Shown here: positions 35,678 to 43,810 of the stretch, piece by piece
Layout of the letters: every line of letters starts with the position of its first letter
Numbering within the stretch: position 1 is the first letter of the stretch
Source of the DNA: Rhizobium jaguaris
GTDB taxonomy: Bacteria > Pseudomonadota > Alphaproteobacteria > Rhizobiales > Rhizobiaceae
DNA: 64,000 bases
Assembly: GCF_003627755.1 (NCBI RefSeq)
Contig: NZ_CP032694.1
Span: forward strand, 425,501 to 489,500
Direction of reading: 5' to 3'
The notes under the pieces: generated by a model
Told to the model about the DNA's origin: nothing
The model's input: the letters and a program-made list of their open reading frames with translations, nothing else
The model's database searches: none
Program-made: the position numbers and the translations under genes

Positions 35678-36136
35678 CACAATAAATCGAACAAGGACGA
35701 GCAGCGGTTCATCGAGGATGTGGCTAGGCTGCTTACGCCTTGGGGTGTGCCGCCCGTCGCCGCCCGGCTCTACGGGTATCTGCTTCTCTGTCCTCGCCCC
35801 GTCACGCTCGATCAAATCACCGAAGACCTTGAGATCAGCAAGAGCAGCGCAAGCGTTGCCGCTCGGCTGTTGGAAAGCTACACCCTCGCGCATCGCCATA
35901 GCGAGGCTGGAACGAAGCGTGCGCTATATGCCGTAGCCGACGACTACGAAGCCATGATCCGGCAGCAGAACCGTCTGCTCGACGCGTTGGCCGGGCAGTT
36001 GAATGCCGGAGCCAGAATCGCCGCCTCAGAGACGGCAAGCGCGCGGCTCGAGGAAATGGCCGATTTCTATGGGGTGATGCGTGGTGCCATGGAGGCTGCC
36101 ATGCGCCGCTGGAAGCGTGGTCGGCAACCGCGATGA
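35666..36136 (+). CDS. GbsR/MarR-family transcriptional regulator
   Basis: A 156-residue winged-helix regulator: RFIEDVARLLTPWGVPPVAARLYGYLLL, then LDQITEDLEISKSSASVAARLL as recognition helices, and a C-terminal dimerisation helix (FYGVMRGAMEAAMRRW). Start 35666 lies inside the palindrome described at 35654-35677 and has no obvious ribosome site. It is followed by two isoprenylcysteine-methyltransferase-like genes, which it may control. Confidence 0.85.
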   Translation: MPNIHNKSNKDEQRFIEDVARLLTPWGVPPVAARLYGYLLLCPRPVTLDQITEDLEISKSSASVAARLLESYTLAHRHSEAGTKRALYAVADDYEAMIRQQNRLLDALAGQLNAGARIAASETASARLEEMADFYGVMRGAMEAAMRRWKRGRQPR

Positions 36137-36203
36137 CGAGCGAATTCCCGCAGCGCGCTCGCCGTGCGGAAGACGCCAAGCTTCGACAGGAAAGGCAAGA
36201 AAA

Positions 36204-36887
36204 ATGGGTCTCGTTCTAAACCTCTTCGTCCAGACGATCGTCTGGTTCGGCTTCATGGGTGCGATCATCTTTGTTGCTGCAGGCACGACGGACTACACCG
36301 GCGGGTGGCTGTATCTCGGTATGATGGTTGTGCTCTCAGCCGTTTTTGGGCTGCACATGATGCGCGTCGATCCCGGCCTGCTTAAAGAGCGACTGAAGCC
36401 GCCTGTACAAAAGGACCAGCCGTTCGCTGACAAGCTGATTCTCATCCCAATCCTGCTCCTCATATTTGGAGGAATGGTTTTCATGGCGGCAGATGCGGCG
36501 CGCTGGCACTGGTCGGCGATGCCATCTTCCGTGCAGTGGGCAGGATGCGGTCTCCTCCTGGCAGCGTTTTTGTTCATTTACTGGGTCATGCGCACGAACA
36601 GCTTCGCGGCGCCGGTCGTGAAAATACAAAAGGATCGTGGGCAGGCGGTCATCACAACAGGCCCTTATGCCATCGTCCGCCATCCGATGTATTTCGGCGC
36701 GCTCTTCTACATCGCTGGGACATCGCTCGTGCTCGGATCATGGTGGGGACTTGCGGCGGTCCCTATCCTCGCCATCCTATTCGGCATCCGGATCGGCATC
36801 GAAGAAAAAACGCTGCGCATGGGTCTCGAGGGATATGACGATTATGCGCGCCGCGTGCGCTGGCGTCTGATTCCGCTCATCTGGTGA
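36204..36887 (+). CDS. Isoprenylcysteine carboxyl methyltransferase-family membrane protein
   Basis: A 227-residue integral membrane methyltransferase-type protein with five or six helices. The SAM-binding signature is in VITTGPYAIVRHPMYFGALFYIAGTSLVLGSWWG and the end EEKTLRMGLEGYDDYARRVRWRLIP, the RHPxY...EE...Y..Y pattern of the ICMT/PEMT group. AGGAAAGGC precedes the start. Bacterial substrates are mostly unknown. First of a tandem pair with the damaged copy at 36955. Confidence 0.88.
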   Translation: MGLVLNLFVQTIVWFGFMGAIIFVAAGTTDYTGGWLYLGMMVVLSAVFGLHMMRVDPGLLKERLKPPVQKDQPFADKLILIPILLLIFGGMVFMAADAARWHWSAMPSSVQWAGCGLLLAAFLFIYWVMRTNSFAAPVVKIQKDRGQAVITTGPYAIVRHPMYFGALFYIAGTSLVLGSWWGLAAVPILAILFGIRIGIEEKTLRMGLEGYDDYARRVRWRLIPLIW

Positions 36888-36954
36888 TGCGGCTCACCCG
36901 CATAGGAATGTCGGCAATCCAGAACTCAGCGGAGAAAGTCGGAGTTCAAATCAA

Positions 36955-37627
36955 ATGAAGGATCCCAAGGTAAAGGCGTGGCTCTCGCTTATCGTGAGCT
37001 TTGCCCTCATGGGGCTCGCGCTGTTCCTCTCGGCGGGAACAATTCAGTACTGGCAGGCATGGGTTTATCTCGGAGTCGGCGCCGTATCGAGCGTCCCACT
37101 TACGCTGTACATCGTGAATGATCCGATACTCCTCGAGAACAGAACCAAGGCAGGACCGGGCGCAGAACAGCGACTCACGCAGAAGATCATCGTATTAGTC
37201 GCCGGTCTCCCGGGCATTGCAACATTCGTTGTGCCGGGGTTCGACCATCGTTTCGGCTGGTCGAGCGTGCCGCCTTGGCTCTCCATAGCGGGCAATCTTC
37301 TGATACTGCTGAGCATGTGGATAGTAACCGGGTCTTCAAAGAAACTCTTTCGGCTCCGCCACAATCGAAATCGGCAAGGACCAAAAGGTAGTCTCCACCG
37401 GCCCCTACGCGATCGTACGCAACCCGATGTATTCGAGCGCGGCGGCATATTTCATCGGCGCGTCTTTGGCCCTCGGCTCTTACTGGGGGCTCATCCCTGC
37501 CTTTCTCACAATTCTTGGTCTCGTCTGGCGACTGTTCGACGAAGAAAAATTCCTCGCCGAGAATCTATGCGGCTATAGCGAATATTGCGAGAAAGTCCGC
37601 TGGCATCTCATACCCGGCTTCTTCTAG
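36955..37627 (+). pseudogene. Second isoprenylcysteine methyltransferase-like gene, two frameshifts
   Basis: Homologue of the preceding gene. Residues 1-123 are intact (MKDPKVKAWLSLIVSFALMG ... LLILLSMWIV). The frame is then lost at about 37326 and again at about 37343. Adding one A to each of two A runs restores NRVFKENSFGSATIEIGKDQ and the signature VVSTGPYAIVRNPMYSSAAAYFIG, ending DEEKFLAENLCGYSEYCEKVRW at 37627. As read it is a pseudogene, but both lesions are in homopolymers and could be sequencing errors. Confidence 0.85.
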
Positions 37628-37789
37628 TCGCGCAGCAGTCCGGCTTTTCGCGGACGTGCCGCCGGTCAGCGCGATTCAGCGTGCCCTTGGAACTAATGAC
37701 GCGCGAGACTGTTGAGCTATAAGTTTGATACGACGCTGACGTCGTGCCCGGCCGACTGGGTAAGCGGCGCTCTTGAGGAGTATCTCATC

Positions 37790-38230
37790 ATGAAGATTTC
37801 ATCCAGATTTCGGTCAGTCGCGGTTGGCGTCATCGCCGCCGCGGGAGTTAGTTTTGCCAGCGTCGTGCATGCCGACAGCGGTAGGATCAGCTTCGCCGTC
37901 TACAAGGCGGCCTTTTTCGTCGGGGGTTCCGGCGGCGAGGGCACGCTGACCTTCCATGGTCACCGATATCCCGTCTCGATCGGCGGCATCTCGGGTGGCC
38001 TCGCGTTCGGTGCCTCCAAGACCTATTTCAATGGTACCGTGCGCCACATACGCCGCGCCCAAGATGTGACAGGCGTGTACGGTGCAGCAGGCGGCGGCGG
38101 CGCGGTCGGCAAAGGGGCCCAGATGATCGTCATGACCAATGACAAGGGCGCCCAGCTCGAACTCACGGGCAGGCAGGTTGGCCTTCAGGTCAATGCCGAT
38201 ATCAGCGGCATGAGCGTCAACGTGAGGTAA
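37790..38230 (+). CDS. Exported protein, DUF1134/EipA-like, hypothetical
   Basis: A 146-residue protein with an N-terminal signal peptide (VAVGVIAAAGVSFASVVHA, cleavage near residue 29). The mature part is beta- and glycine-rich: GTLTFHGHRYPVSIGGISGG, GTVRHIRRAQDVTGVYGAAG, NDKGAQLELTGRQVGLQVNA. The pattern recalls DUF1134/EipA-type periplasmic proteins, but I am not certain of the family. A GAGGAGTATC ribosome site fixes the start. Confidence 0.75.
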   Translation: MKISSRFRSVAVGVIAAAGVSFASVVHADSGRISFAVYKAAFFVGGSGGEGTLTFHGHRYPVSIGGISGGLAFGASKTYFNGTVRHIRRAQDVTGVYGAAGGGGAVGKGAQMIVMTNDKGAQLELTGRQVGLQVNADISGMSVNVR

Positions 38231-38339
38231 GGGCACCGCTCCGTTCGGCATTTCTTGGATGGGCCCGATTCGCTGAATCTAGCGATTGGGCACTTCCGGG
38301 AGAACCACTGAGGCTCGGGTAACTGTGCCGGGCCGTCCT

Positions 38340-38668
38340 CGCTCTGCCACTCCAGCCTGAGGCGAGAATGACGCCGCACATATCGATCCGTCGAAACTGT
38401 GGCTCCTTGAACGTCAAGACATTGTCATTAGAGGTTCCGAATGTGCTGGCGGGGCGATGCTTCATGCCCTGGTAGAAGGCGTCAATGATTCCATGCTTGA
38501 AATCAGCCCCCGGGGAAGGCGGCGACCACGGCCTCGAGCTGCGTGTCGGTAAACGCGTCGTAGCCCCAGCCGACCCCATCCATGCCGGCTCCCGCCTGCA
38601 CTAGCGCGATTTCCGGATGCATGAATTCCGGTATGCCGGGCGTCGTGTGAAGCGCGCCAATTGAATTT
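38340..38668 (-). pseudogene. C-terminal remnant of an HD-domain phosphohydrolase
   Basis: Minus-strand reading gives HTTPGIPEFMHPEIALVQAG, DGVGWGYDAFTDTQLEAVVA, then a shift at about 38507-38515, then ADFKHGIIDAFYQGMKHRP, STFGTSNDNVL and FRRIDMCGVILASGW. This is the C-terminal half of the HD/cyanamide-hydratase-like family. N-terminus and catalytic HD residues are missing and the 5' break coincides with an island-arm repeat, so the gene was probably cut by island insertion. Confidence 0.65.
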
Positions 38669-38721
38669 CACTAAAATATTCTTCCGTTCGAATACTATCG
38701 GCCTCGGACCCGTCAGAAAAC
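38658..38721. repeat. Island-arm repeat, copy 1 (without guaA core)
   Basis: AT-rich segment (ATTGAATTTCACTAAAATAT... through ...ACCCGTCAGAAAA) that aligns with 51976-52045 (TTTGAATTCGTTGAAAATAA... through ...ACCCGTCAAAAA). In the other copies a guaA 3' core lies just to the left; here that core is absent. A weaker relative may lie at 45717-45760. Confidence 0.5.
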
Positions 38722-38798
38722 CACGCCAAACGGCAAGATCGGTCGAGCGCTGCGTGGCCTGGGGGATCTAATTTGAGCTGCCACGGAGACCAAGATGA

Positions 38799-39680
38799 AT
38801 GACGTCAGCGCTTTGGAACTATCATGAGCGGATGCAGCGGGTGCTGCACTATATCGATCAGCACCTCGATGACGATCTCGATCTTGACGTTCTGAGCGGT
38901 ATTGCGGCCTTCTCGAAGTTTCATTTCCACCGGCAGTTTACGGCGACCTTCGGGTTATCCGTGCATCGCTATGTCCAGCTTGCCCGCATGAAGCGCGCTT
39001 CATACCGGCTGGCCTACAGGGACGACGAACGCGTCACGGACATAGCGATTGATGCTGGCTACGATGCACCGGATGCCTTCGCCCGTGCCTTTCGGCAACG
39101 GTTCGGGCAATCGCCATCGTCGTTCCGGAAGTCTCCCGACTGGGAGCCGTGGCTTGCGGCCTTCGGGCCTCTCGACAACGCGAGGAGCAAGCTCATGCAG
39201 AAGACTTTTACGACTGGCGATGTGACGATTCGCGAAGTGCCTCCCACGCCGGTGGCGATCATGGAACATCGGGGCGACCCGGCGACGCTCGGCGCCACCA
39301 TCCAGCGGTTCATCGCGTGGCGTAAGGCCGCTGGCCTGCACCCCAGGACAAGTCCGACCTTCAATGTCTGGCGTTCCGAGCGGCGTCCTGCGTCGCCCGC
39401 CGATTATAGCGTGGACCTTTGTGTCGGGACCGACCAACCGATCGAGGCGAACGGCGAGCGGATCAAAGCCGGCGAGATCCCTGGCGGACGCTGCGCGGTG
39501 CTGCGCGTCGTTGGCAACACCGACAATCTGGAGCCCGCCGCGCTCTACCTATATCGCGACTGGCTTCCCGCCAGCGGCGAGGAAGCACGTGACTTCCCGA
39601 TCTATTGCCAGCGGCTGAGCTTCTTCCCGGAGGTGCCGGAGCATGAGGCGGTGGCGGAGTTGTTTCTGCCGCTGAAATAG
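38799..39680 (+). CDS. AraC-family regulator with GyrI-like effector domain
   Basis: A 293-residue regulator. N-terminal AraC double HTH (residues 8-110: [21 protein letters not shown] and [26 protein letters not shown]), followed by a GyrI-like/BmrR ligand-binding domain (about 140-290: [37 protein letters not shown]). This SoxS/Rob-type fusion often senses drugs or organic cations. ATG 38799 is the in-frame start; a nearby ATG at 38795 is out of frame. No obvious target gene adjoins. Confidence 0.9.
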   Translation: MTSALWNYHERMQRVLHYIDQHLDDDLDLDVLSGIAAFSKFHFHRQFTATFGLSVHRYVQLARMKRASYRLAYRDDERVTDIAIDAGYDAPDAFARAFRQRFGQSPSSFRKSPDWEPWLAAFGPLDNARSKLMQKTFTTGDVTIREVPPTPVAIMEHRGDPATLGATIQRFIAWRKAAGLHPRTSPTFNVWRSERRPASPADYSVDLCVGTDQPIEANGERIKAGEIPGGRCAVLRVVGNTDNLEPAALYLYRDWLPASGEEARDFPIYCQRLSFFPEVPEHEAVAELFLPLK

Positions 39681-39772
39681 TGCCCCCTGACGGCGGCTTG
39701 TCCATTCTGATAGCTGGAAGCGACAGGCCGTTGTCCACCTCAGGCCGATCGGAGGCTTGTACCCTCGCTGCA

Positions 39773-39870
39773 CGGCGAAGGCCTGCCAGATGGCCTCATA
39801 GAGGCCGTCCTTGCGGATTTCGTCGAGATAGATGGCACTGGCCTTGCGTAGGATTTCGGGCGTCTCCCGA
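39773..39870 (-). pseudogene. Internal fragment of guaA (relic)
   Basis: Minus-strand reading [20 protein letters not shown] then EAIWQAFAV aligns with the intact GuaA segment [29 protein letters not shown], encoded near 54925-55010. Differences at several codons show that it derives from a different guaA allele. There is no start or stop. It is flanked by unrelated sequence, so it marks a further rearranged guaA-associated junction. Confidence 0.75.
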
Positions 39871-39947
39871 ATGAGGACAGCCGTGACGATCTGGAGCGGC
39901 GTGGCCCGCCGTCTGACAATTTCATCAGTTTACACTAATCATAAGTC

Positions 39948-40259
39948 ATGACTGTTGAACACGCCCAGCTAGCAGCCCTTGGCGACCAGACCCGCCGCGT
40001 GATTTTTGAACTGATCGCGGCCCGTCCTCGCTCGGTCGCTGAAATTACGCGGGAGGTGACGGTGTCCCAGTCGGCCGTTTCCCAGCATCTCAAGGTGCTG
40101 CGCGAATCGCGCCTAGTTCGAGCCGAGCCGAAGGGTGCCAGCAACGTCTATCACATCGATCCGGCGGGGCTTGGCCAGATGCGCGCCTGGCTCGACCGGT
40201 TCTGGAGCACCACACTGGCGGCCTACAAGATGACCGTCGAGCAACCACCAGAGGAGTGA
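39948..40259 (+). CDS. ArsR-family transcriptional regulator
   Basis: A 103-residue winged-helix repressor: LAALGDQTRRVIFELIAARPRS, then AEITREVTVSQSAVSQHLKVLRES as recognition helix and VRAEPKGASNVYHIDPAG as wing. It lacks the metal cysteine motif, as usual for the ArsR members paired with SRPBCC proteins. The downstream SRPBCC start lies three bases after its stop, so they form an operon. Confidence 0.92.
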   Translation: MTVEHAQLAALGDQTRRVIFELIAARPRSVAEITREVTVSQSAVSQHLKVLRESRLVRAEPKGASNVYHIDPAGLGQMRAWLDRFWSTTLAAYKMTVEQPPEE

Positions 40260-40261
40260 CG

Positions 40262-40747
40262 ATGAATACCACCATACCAGTCGCGTCCGTAAGGCAGTCC
40301 GTCGTGGTCGAGGCGCCGATCGAGCGCGCATTCAAGGTCTTCACCGAGGATTTCGGCAGCTTCAAGCCGCCCGAGCACAATCTGCTTGCCGTCCCGATCG
40401 TAGAGACGGTGTTCGAGACGCGCGTCGGCGGCCACATCTACGACCGCGGCACCGACGGCAGCGAATGCCGCTGGGCTCGCGTGCTGGCTTACGAGCCGCC
40501 CAACTGGGTGCTTTTGAGCTGGAACATCAACCCGCAATGGCAAATAGAGACCGATCCGGCTAAGACGAGTGAATGGGAAGTGCGGTTCATTGCCGAGACG
40601 GCGAGCCGGACCCGTGTCGAGCTGGAACACCGGCATCTGGAACGCCATGGCCAAGGTTGGGAAAGCGAGCGTGATGGTGTTGCCGGTGATCAGGGCTGGC
40701 CACTGTACCTCAAGCGGTTCGCCGACCTGTTCGCCGTTAAGGCCTGA
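40262..40747 (+). CDS. SRPBCC (AHSA1-like) domain protein
   Basis: A 161-residue START/Bet v1-fold protein of the Aha1-C-like SRPBCC group: VRQSVVVEAPIERAFKVFTED, VGGHIYDRGTDGSECRWARV, WEVRFIAETASRTRVELEHR. Such proteins bind hydrophobic ligands in a cavity; the AHSA1 name does not imply Hsp90 activity. GAGGAGTGACG precedes ATG 40262. Partner of the ArsR gene. Confidence 0.9.
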   Translation: MNTTIPVASVRQSVVVEAPIERAFKVFTEDFGSFKPPEHNLLAVPIVETVFETRVGGHIYDRGTDGSECRWARVLAYEPPNWVLLSWNINPQWQIETDPAKTSEWEVRFIAETASRTRVELEHRHLERHGQGWESERDGVAGDQGWPLYLKRFADLFAVKA

Positions 40748-40858
40748 TGGTCGCTCGTTCGGCTCCCCTGGGACGGGGACATCCTGCTCGCAGGGATTGC
40801 TCCGTCCTGTTTTGATCTTGACCCTAAGGAACCAAGTTTGCGGCTGGCTGATGGGGCC

Positions 40859-41434
40859 TCACGGTCTTATCGCGAGCATGCCGAAGTTCTGGTCGCGATC
40901 GATGAGCCGTGCATCCTCGAAACCGGCTGCGGTGAGGCTCTCAACGAGGCCCTCCCTCTGCTGCAACGAATGCGGAGTAAACCCGAGCGCGATCCGACCG
41001 CCTGTGCGCAGGACACGTCGGATCTCGCGGAGGCCGGCCGGAGCATCCTGCCACAGTTGAAACGAATTGATCGCGAAGGCCGCTTCGAAGCTTGTGTCGT
41101 CAAAAGGCAGGCGCTCCGCCGACCCCTCGACGAGCGAGACACGGCCCGCGGCGACGGCGGCATGGTTGCGACGCCGAGCCATTGCCAGCATCACTGGCGA
41201 GGGATCGACCCCTGCAATCTCAGCGGTGGGTGCGGCCGCAAGCACCGCAGCGATGCCCTCACCCGGCCCGAAGCCGATCTCGAGGACGCGCTTCTGTGGC
41301 GCGAGCGCGAGACACTCGGCGACCCAGGCTGCGCAGCCGCGATTGGTCCGCGCCATGAGCCGCCCGCCGAACAAGCCGAGCAGGCCACTCGGGTGACCGA
41401 ACATGCGCCGCAGAACAGCTCCGCCCAGGCCCAT
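40859..41434 (-). CDS. Class I SAM-dependent methyltransferase
   Basis: A 191-residue methyltransferase: motif I VLEIGFGPGEGIAAVL, motif II AGVDPSPVMLAMA, motif IV FEAAFAINSFQLWQDAP, then VLRTGGRIALGFTPHS. The start at 41434 (MGLGGAVLRRMFGHPSG) is typical of the group and preceded by GAGGAAGAG; a GTG at 41494 gives a longer form. It stands alone between the ArsR-SRPBCC and PadR units. Substrate unknown. Confidence 0.87.
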   Translation of the reverse strand: MGLGGAVLRRMFGHPSGLLGLFGGRLMARTNRGCAAWVAECLALAPQKRVLEIGFGPGEGIAAVLAAAPTAEIAGVDPSPVMLAMARRRNHAAVAAGRVSLVEGSAERLPFDDTSFEAAFAINSFQLWQDAPAGLREIRRVLRTGGRIALGFTPHSLQQREGLVESLTAAGFEDARLIDRDQNFGMLAIRP

Positions 41435-41686
41435 CAGCTCTTCCTCGCAAACCTCCCTTGCACCGAAAGCGCCCGCCTTTTCGCCGACGATCACGCCGAG
41501 CGCCTCGCGGACAGAAGGGCTGCATAGTCTCTCGATGCGCGGACCGCGCGCCTAGCGATCTCAAATGGTCCGCGGGGGCTGGCCCGATTTCCATGAATGT
41601 TTACCCGGTTTCGCCCACGCGGCCAAGCGGGACGCCAGGTCGCAAGCGAGGATCCGACGAGCAGGAGTGGGCGGTTAGAAACTGTA

Positions 41687-41715
41687 TTGACTAGTTATTT
41701 AATGACTAGTAATAT
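41687..41715 (+). promoter_or_regulatory. Promoter and operator of the PadR gene
   Basis: TTGACT (-35, 41687-41692), 17 bases, TAATAT (-10, 41710-41715). The direct/palindromic pair ACTAGT-N9-ACTAGT (41690-41695 and 41705-41710) lies between the boxes, ideal for a repressor. The predicted start falls at or one base before ATG 41723, implying a leaderless messenger. Confidence 0.6.
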
Positions 41716-41722
41716 TCATACT

Positions 41723-42343
41723 ATGTTGTCTCCCAAACGCTCGCCCATCGCCCTTGCTATCCTGGCCATGCTGTATGAAGCGCCGATGCATCCCTACCGC
41801 ATGCAGCGTCTCATCAAGGAGCGCGGTAAGGACGAGGTGATCAATGTCACGCAACGGGCGAGCCTCTATCAGACGATCCAGCGTCTCGACCGGGAAGGCT
41901 TGATCTCCGCGCGGCAAACCATCCGCGACGACAAGCGGCCGGAACGCACGGTCTATGAGATCACCGAGAGAGGTCGCGCGATCGTGGTCGAGTGGATGCG
42001 CGAGATCCTCTCTAAGCCGGGGATGGAATATCCCGAGTTTCCGGCCGCTGTATCTTTTCTTCCACTGCTCTCGCCCGAAGACGCGCTGCGCCAGCTCGAG
42101 CTGAGAGCAAAGGCCATCGAAGCCGAGCTTCATCGTACTGGCGAGCTCCTGAAGCAGGCTGGAGGCCTTCCGCGGCTCTTCCTCTTGGAGGCGGAGTACG
42201 CCCGCGCAATGCAGGCCACCGAATTGTCCTGGGTAAAGGCCGTCGTCGGGGACCTCCGCGCCGGACACCTCACCTGGAGCGAGGCCTGGTTGCGGCAGAT
42301 CGCAGCGCAATTCTCCCCTGATCTCGCAAACGGCTCGGAGTGA
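41723..42343 (+). CDS. PadR-family transcriptional regulator
   Basis: A 206-residue repressor: winged helix SPIALAILAMLYEAPMHPYRMQRLIKE, VTQRASLYQTIQRLDREGLI, then YEITERGRAIVVEWM and a C-terminal dimerisation helix region. ATG 41723 is preferred because the promoter places the transcript start there; ATG 41702 would overlap the -10 box. It lies three bases before the flavin monooxygenase gene and likely represses both. Confidence 0.88.
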   Translation: MLSPKRSPIALAILAMLYEAPMHPYRMQRLIKERGKDEVINVTQRASLYQTIQRLDREGLISARQTIRDDKRPERTVYEITERGRAIVVEWMREILSKPGMEYPEFPAAVSFLPLLSPEDALRQLELRAKAIEAELHRTGELLKQAGGLPRLFLLEAEYARAMQATELSWVKAVVGDLRAGHLTWSEAWLRQIAAQFSPDLANGSE

Positions 42344-42346
42344 CCT

Positions 42347-43645
42347 ATGCACGTCCTGATCATCGGCGCCGGCACTGGCGGACTGGCCCTGGCTCACGCG
42401 CTCAAGCAAGCGGGCATCGACGTCTCCGTGTTCGAGCGCGACCTCGTGCCGAACGCCGATACTGGTGGTTACCGCGTTGGCATCAGTCCGGCGGGAAGCC
42501 GGGCGCTCAAAACCTGCGTTCCGCCCGACATTTACGACCTGTTCGTGGCAACCTGCGCCCGCGCGCCACGCAACTTCAGCATGCTGACCGAACGCTTTGC
42601 CGAAGTCCTGTGCCTCGAATTGGACGGCGTGGCGGCTGAAGCCATGGACGGCGAGAAGAATGTCATCCGCAAGACGCTGCGGCGCGTGCTGTTGATGGGG
42701 CTCGAAGACCAAGTTTCCTTCGGCAAGCGCTTTGAGGGATTTACGCAGAACCCCGACGGATCGGTCACGGCCCGCTTCGAGGATGGGAGCTCAGCAAGTG
42801 GCGATGTCCTGATCGGCGCTGACGGCTCGGGCTCCGCCGTGCGCAAGCAGCGCCTGCCTGAGGCTCGGTTGGAAGACACGGGAATTGTCTCTATCGGCGG
42901 CAAGCTTCCGATGACCGCCGAAAGCAAGGCGCTGCTGTCGGAAAAGATGTTCTACGGCATGTCGATGATTATGGCGCCGAAGGGCTTCGGCGGGATCATC
43001 CATTCGCTGGAATTCCCGCAAAGTCGGACCAATCCGGACTTCGCCGCGCGCTGGCCGAACTTCGTCGAATTGCTTGATGCCGACAGCATTGGCTGGGCCT
43101 TGTGGGGCGCCCGCCAGAATTTTCGGAAAGACCCGACCACTTTGGACGGCGATGAGTTGCAGCATCTGGGGCTCGAGCTGACGCGCGACTGGCATCCGCA
43201 TATGCGTGCGCTCATTCGGTTGACTGAGCCCGCGGCAATTCACCACCTTGGCATGAGAACCTCGGTCCCGCTGTCGCCATGGGAAAGCTCCAACGTCACT
43301 CTGCTCGGCGACGCGATCCATACCATGACCCCAGGGCGCGGCGCCGGGGCCAATACAGCGCTCCGCGACGCCGCGCTGCTCGGCCAATTGCTGGTCGAGG
43401 TCCACCAAGCGCAAAGGCCGCTTGTTCAGGCCATCCACGATTACGAAGTCGAGATGCTTCGCTACAGTACCGAGGCGGTCAACGAATCGAAGAAGCAGAT
43501 GAGCTCGACCGACCTGATTCACAGGCCGATCGTCGGCGCCTTGCAGCTCGCCCTCATGCGAGGCGCCATGCGCGTCGTCAACGCTGTCCCCATGCTGAAG
43601 CGGCGGATCCTGCCAAATATCATGCGGGTTCGTGGCGCGAATTGA
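42347..43645 (+). CDS. FAD-dependent monooxygenase (aromatic hydroxylase/TetX-like)
   Basis: A 432-residue class A flavoprotein monooxygenase. N-terminal dinucleotide site VLIIGAGTGGLALAHALKQAGIDVSVFE; DG motif region SGDVLIGADGSGSAVRKQ (about 160); GD motif VTLLGDAIHTMTPGRGAGANTALRDA (about 325). The C-terminal helices are normal. Transcribed with the upstream PadR gene, suggesting induction by a phenolic or drug-like substrate that it hydroxylates. Not a recognised named enzyme. Confidence 0.92.
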   Translation: MHVLIIGAGTGGLALAHALKQAGIDVSVFERDLVPNADTGGYRVGISPAGSRALKTCVPPDIYDLFVATCARAPRNFSMLTERFAEVLCLELDGVAAEAMDGEKNVIRKTLRRVLLMGLEDQVSFGKRFEGFTQNPDGSVTARFEDGSSASGDVLIGADGSGSAVRKQRLPEARLEDTGIVSIGGKLPMTAESKALLSEKMFYGMSMIMAPKGFGGIIHSLEFPQSRTNPDFAARWPNFVELLDADSIGWALWGARQNFRKDPTTLDGDELQHLGLELTRDWHPHMRALIRLTEPAAIHHLGMRTSVPLSPWESSNVTLLGDAIHTMTPGRGAGANTALRDAALLGQLLVEVHQAQRPLVQAIHDYEVEMLRYSTEAVNESKKQMSSTDLIHRPIVGALQLALMRGAMRVVNAVPMLKRRILPNIMRVRGAN

Positions 43646-43810
43646 ACGGCTCGGTGGCCTCTGAAATGCCGGGCGTCCATCGAGACGCCAACCGAAATTC
43701 GGAATCGATGACAGACTCCGATCCCGGTTTGCCAGCAGAAAGGCCGTCAGCCTACGCCCACAGCGCGTGGGGACGTGGGTGCCGGCACCAATCGATGAGC
43801 GCCTCGCTTG

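Larger units (their letters stand above)
38231..38798. other. Gene-free interval with HD-protein relic and island-arm repeat
   Basis: No intact gene. It holds the truncated HD hydrolase (minus strand, to 38668), which ends abruptly where a segment (38658-38721) similar to 51976-52045 begins, and then about 75 bases leading to the AraC gene. Confidence 0.5.

Noticed and set aside
35496..35936. 146-codon frame overlapping the GbsR/MarR gene
   Set aside because: Composition of an out-of-frame shadow; the overlapping regulator is convincing.
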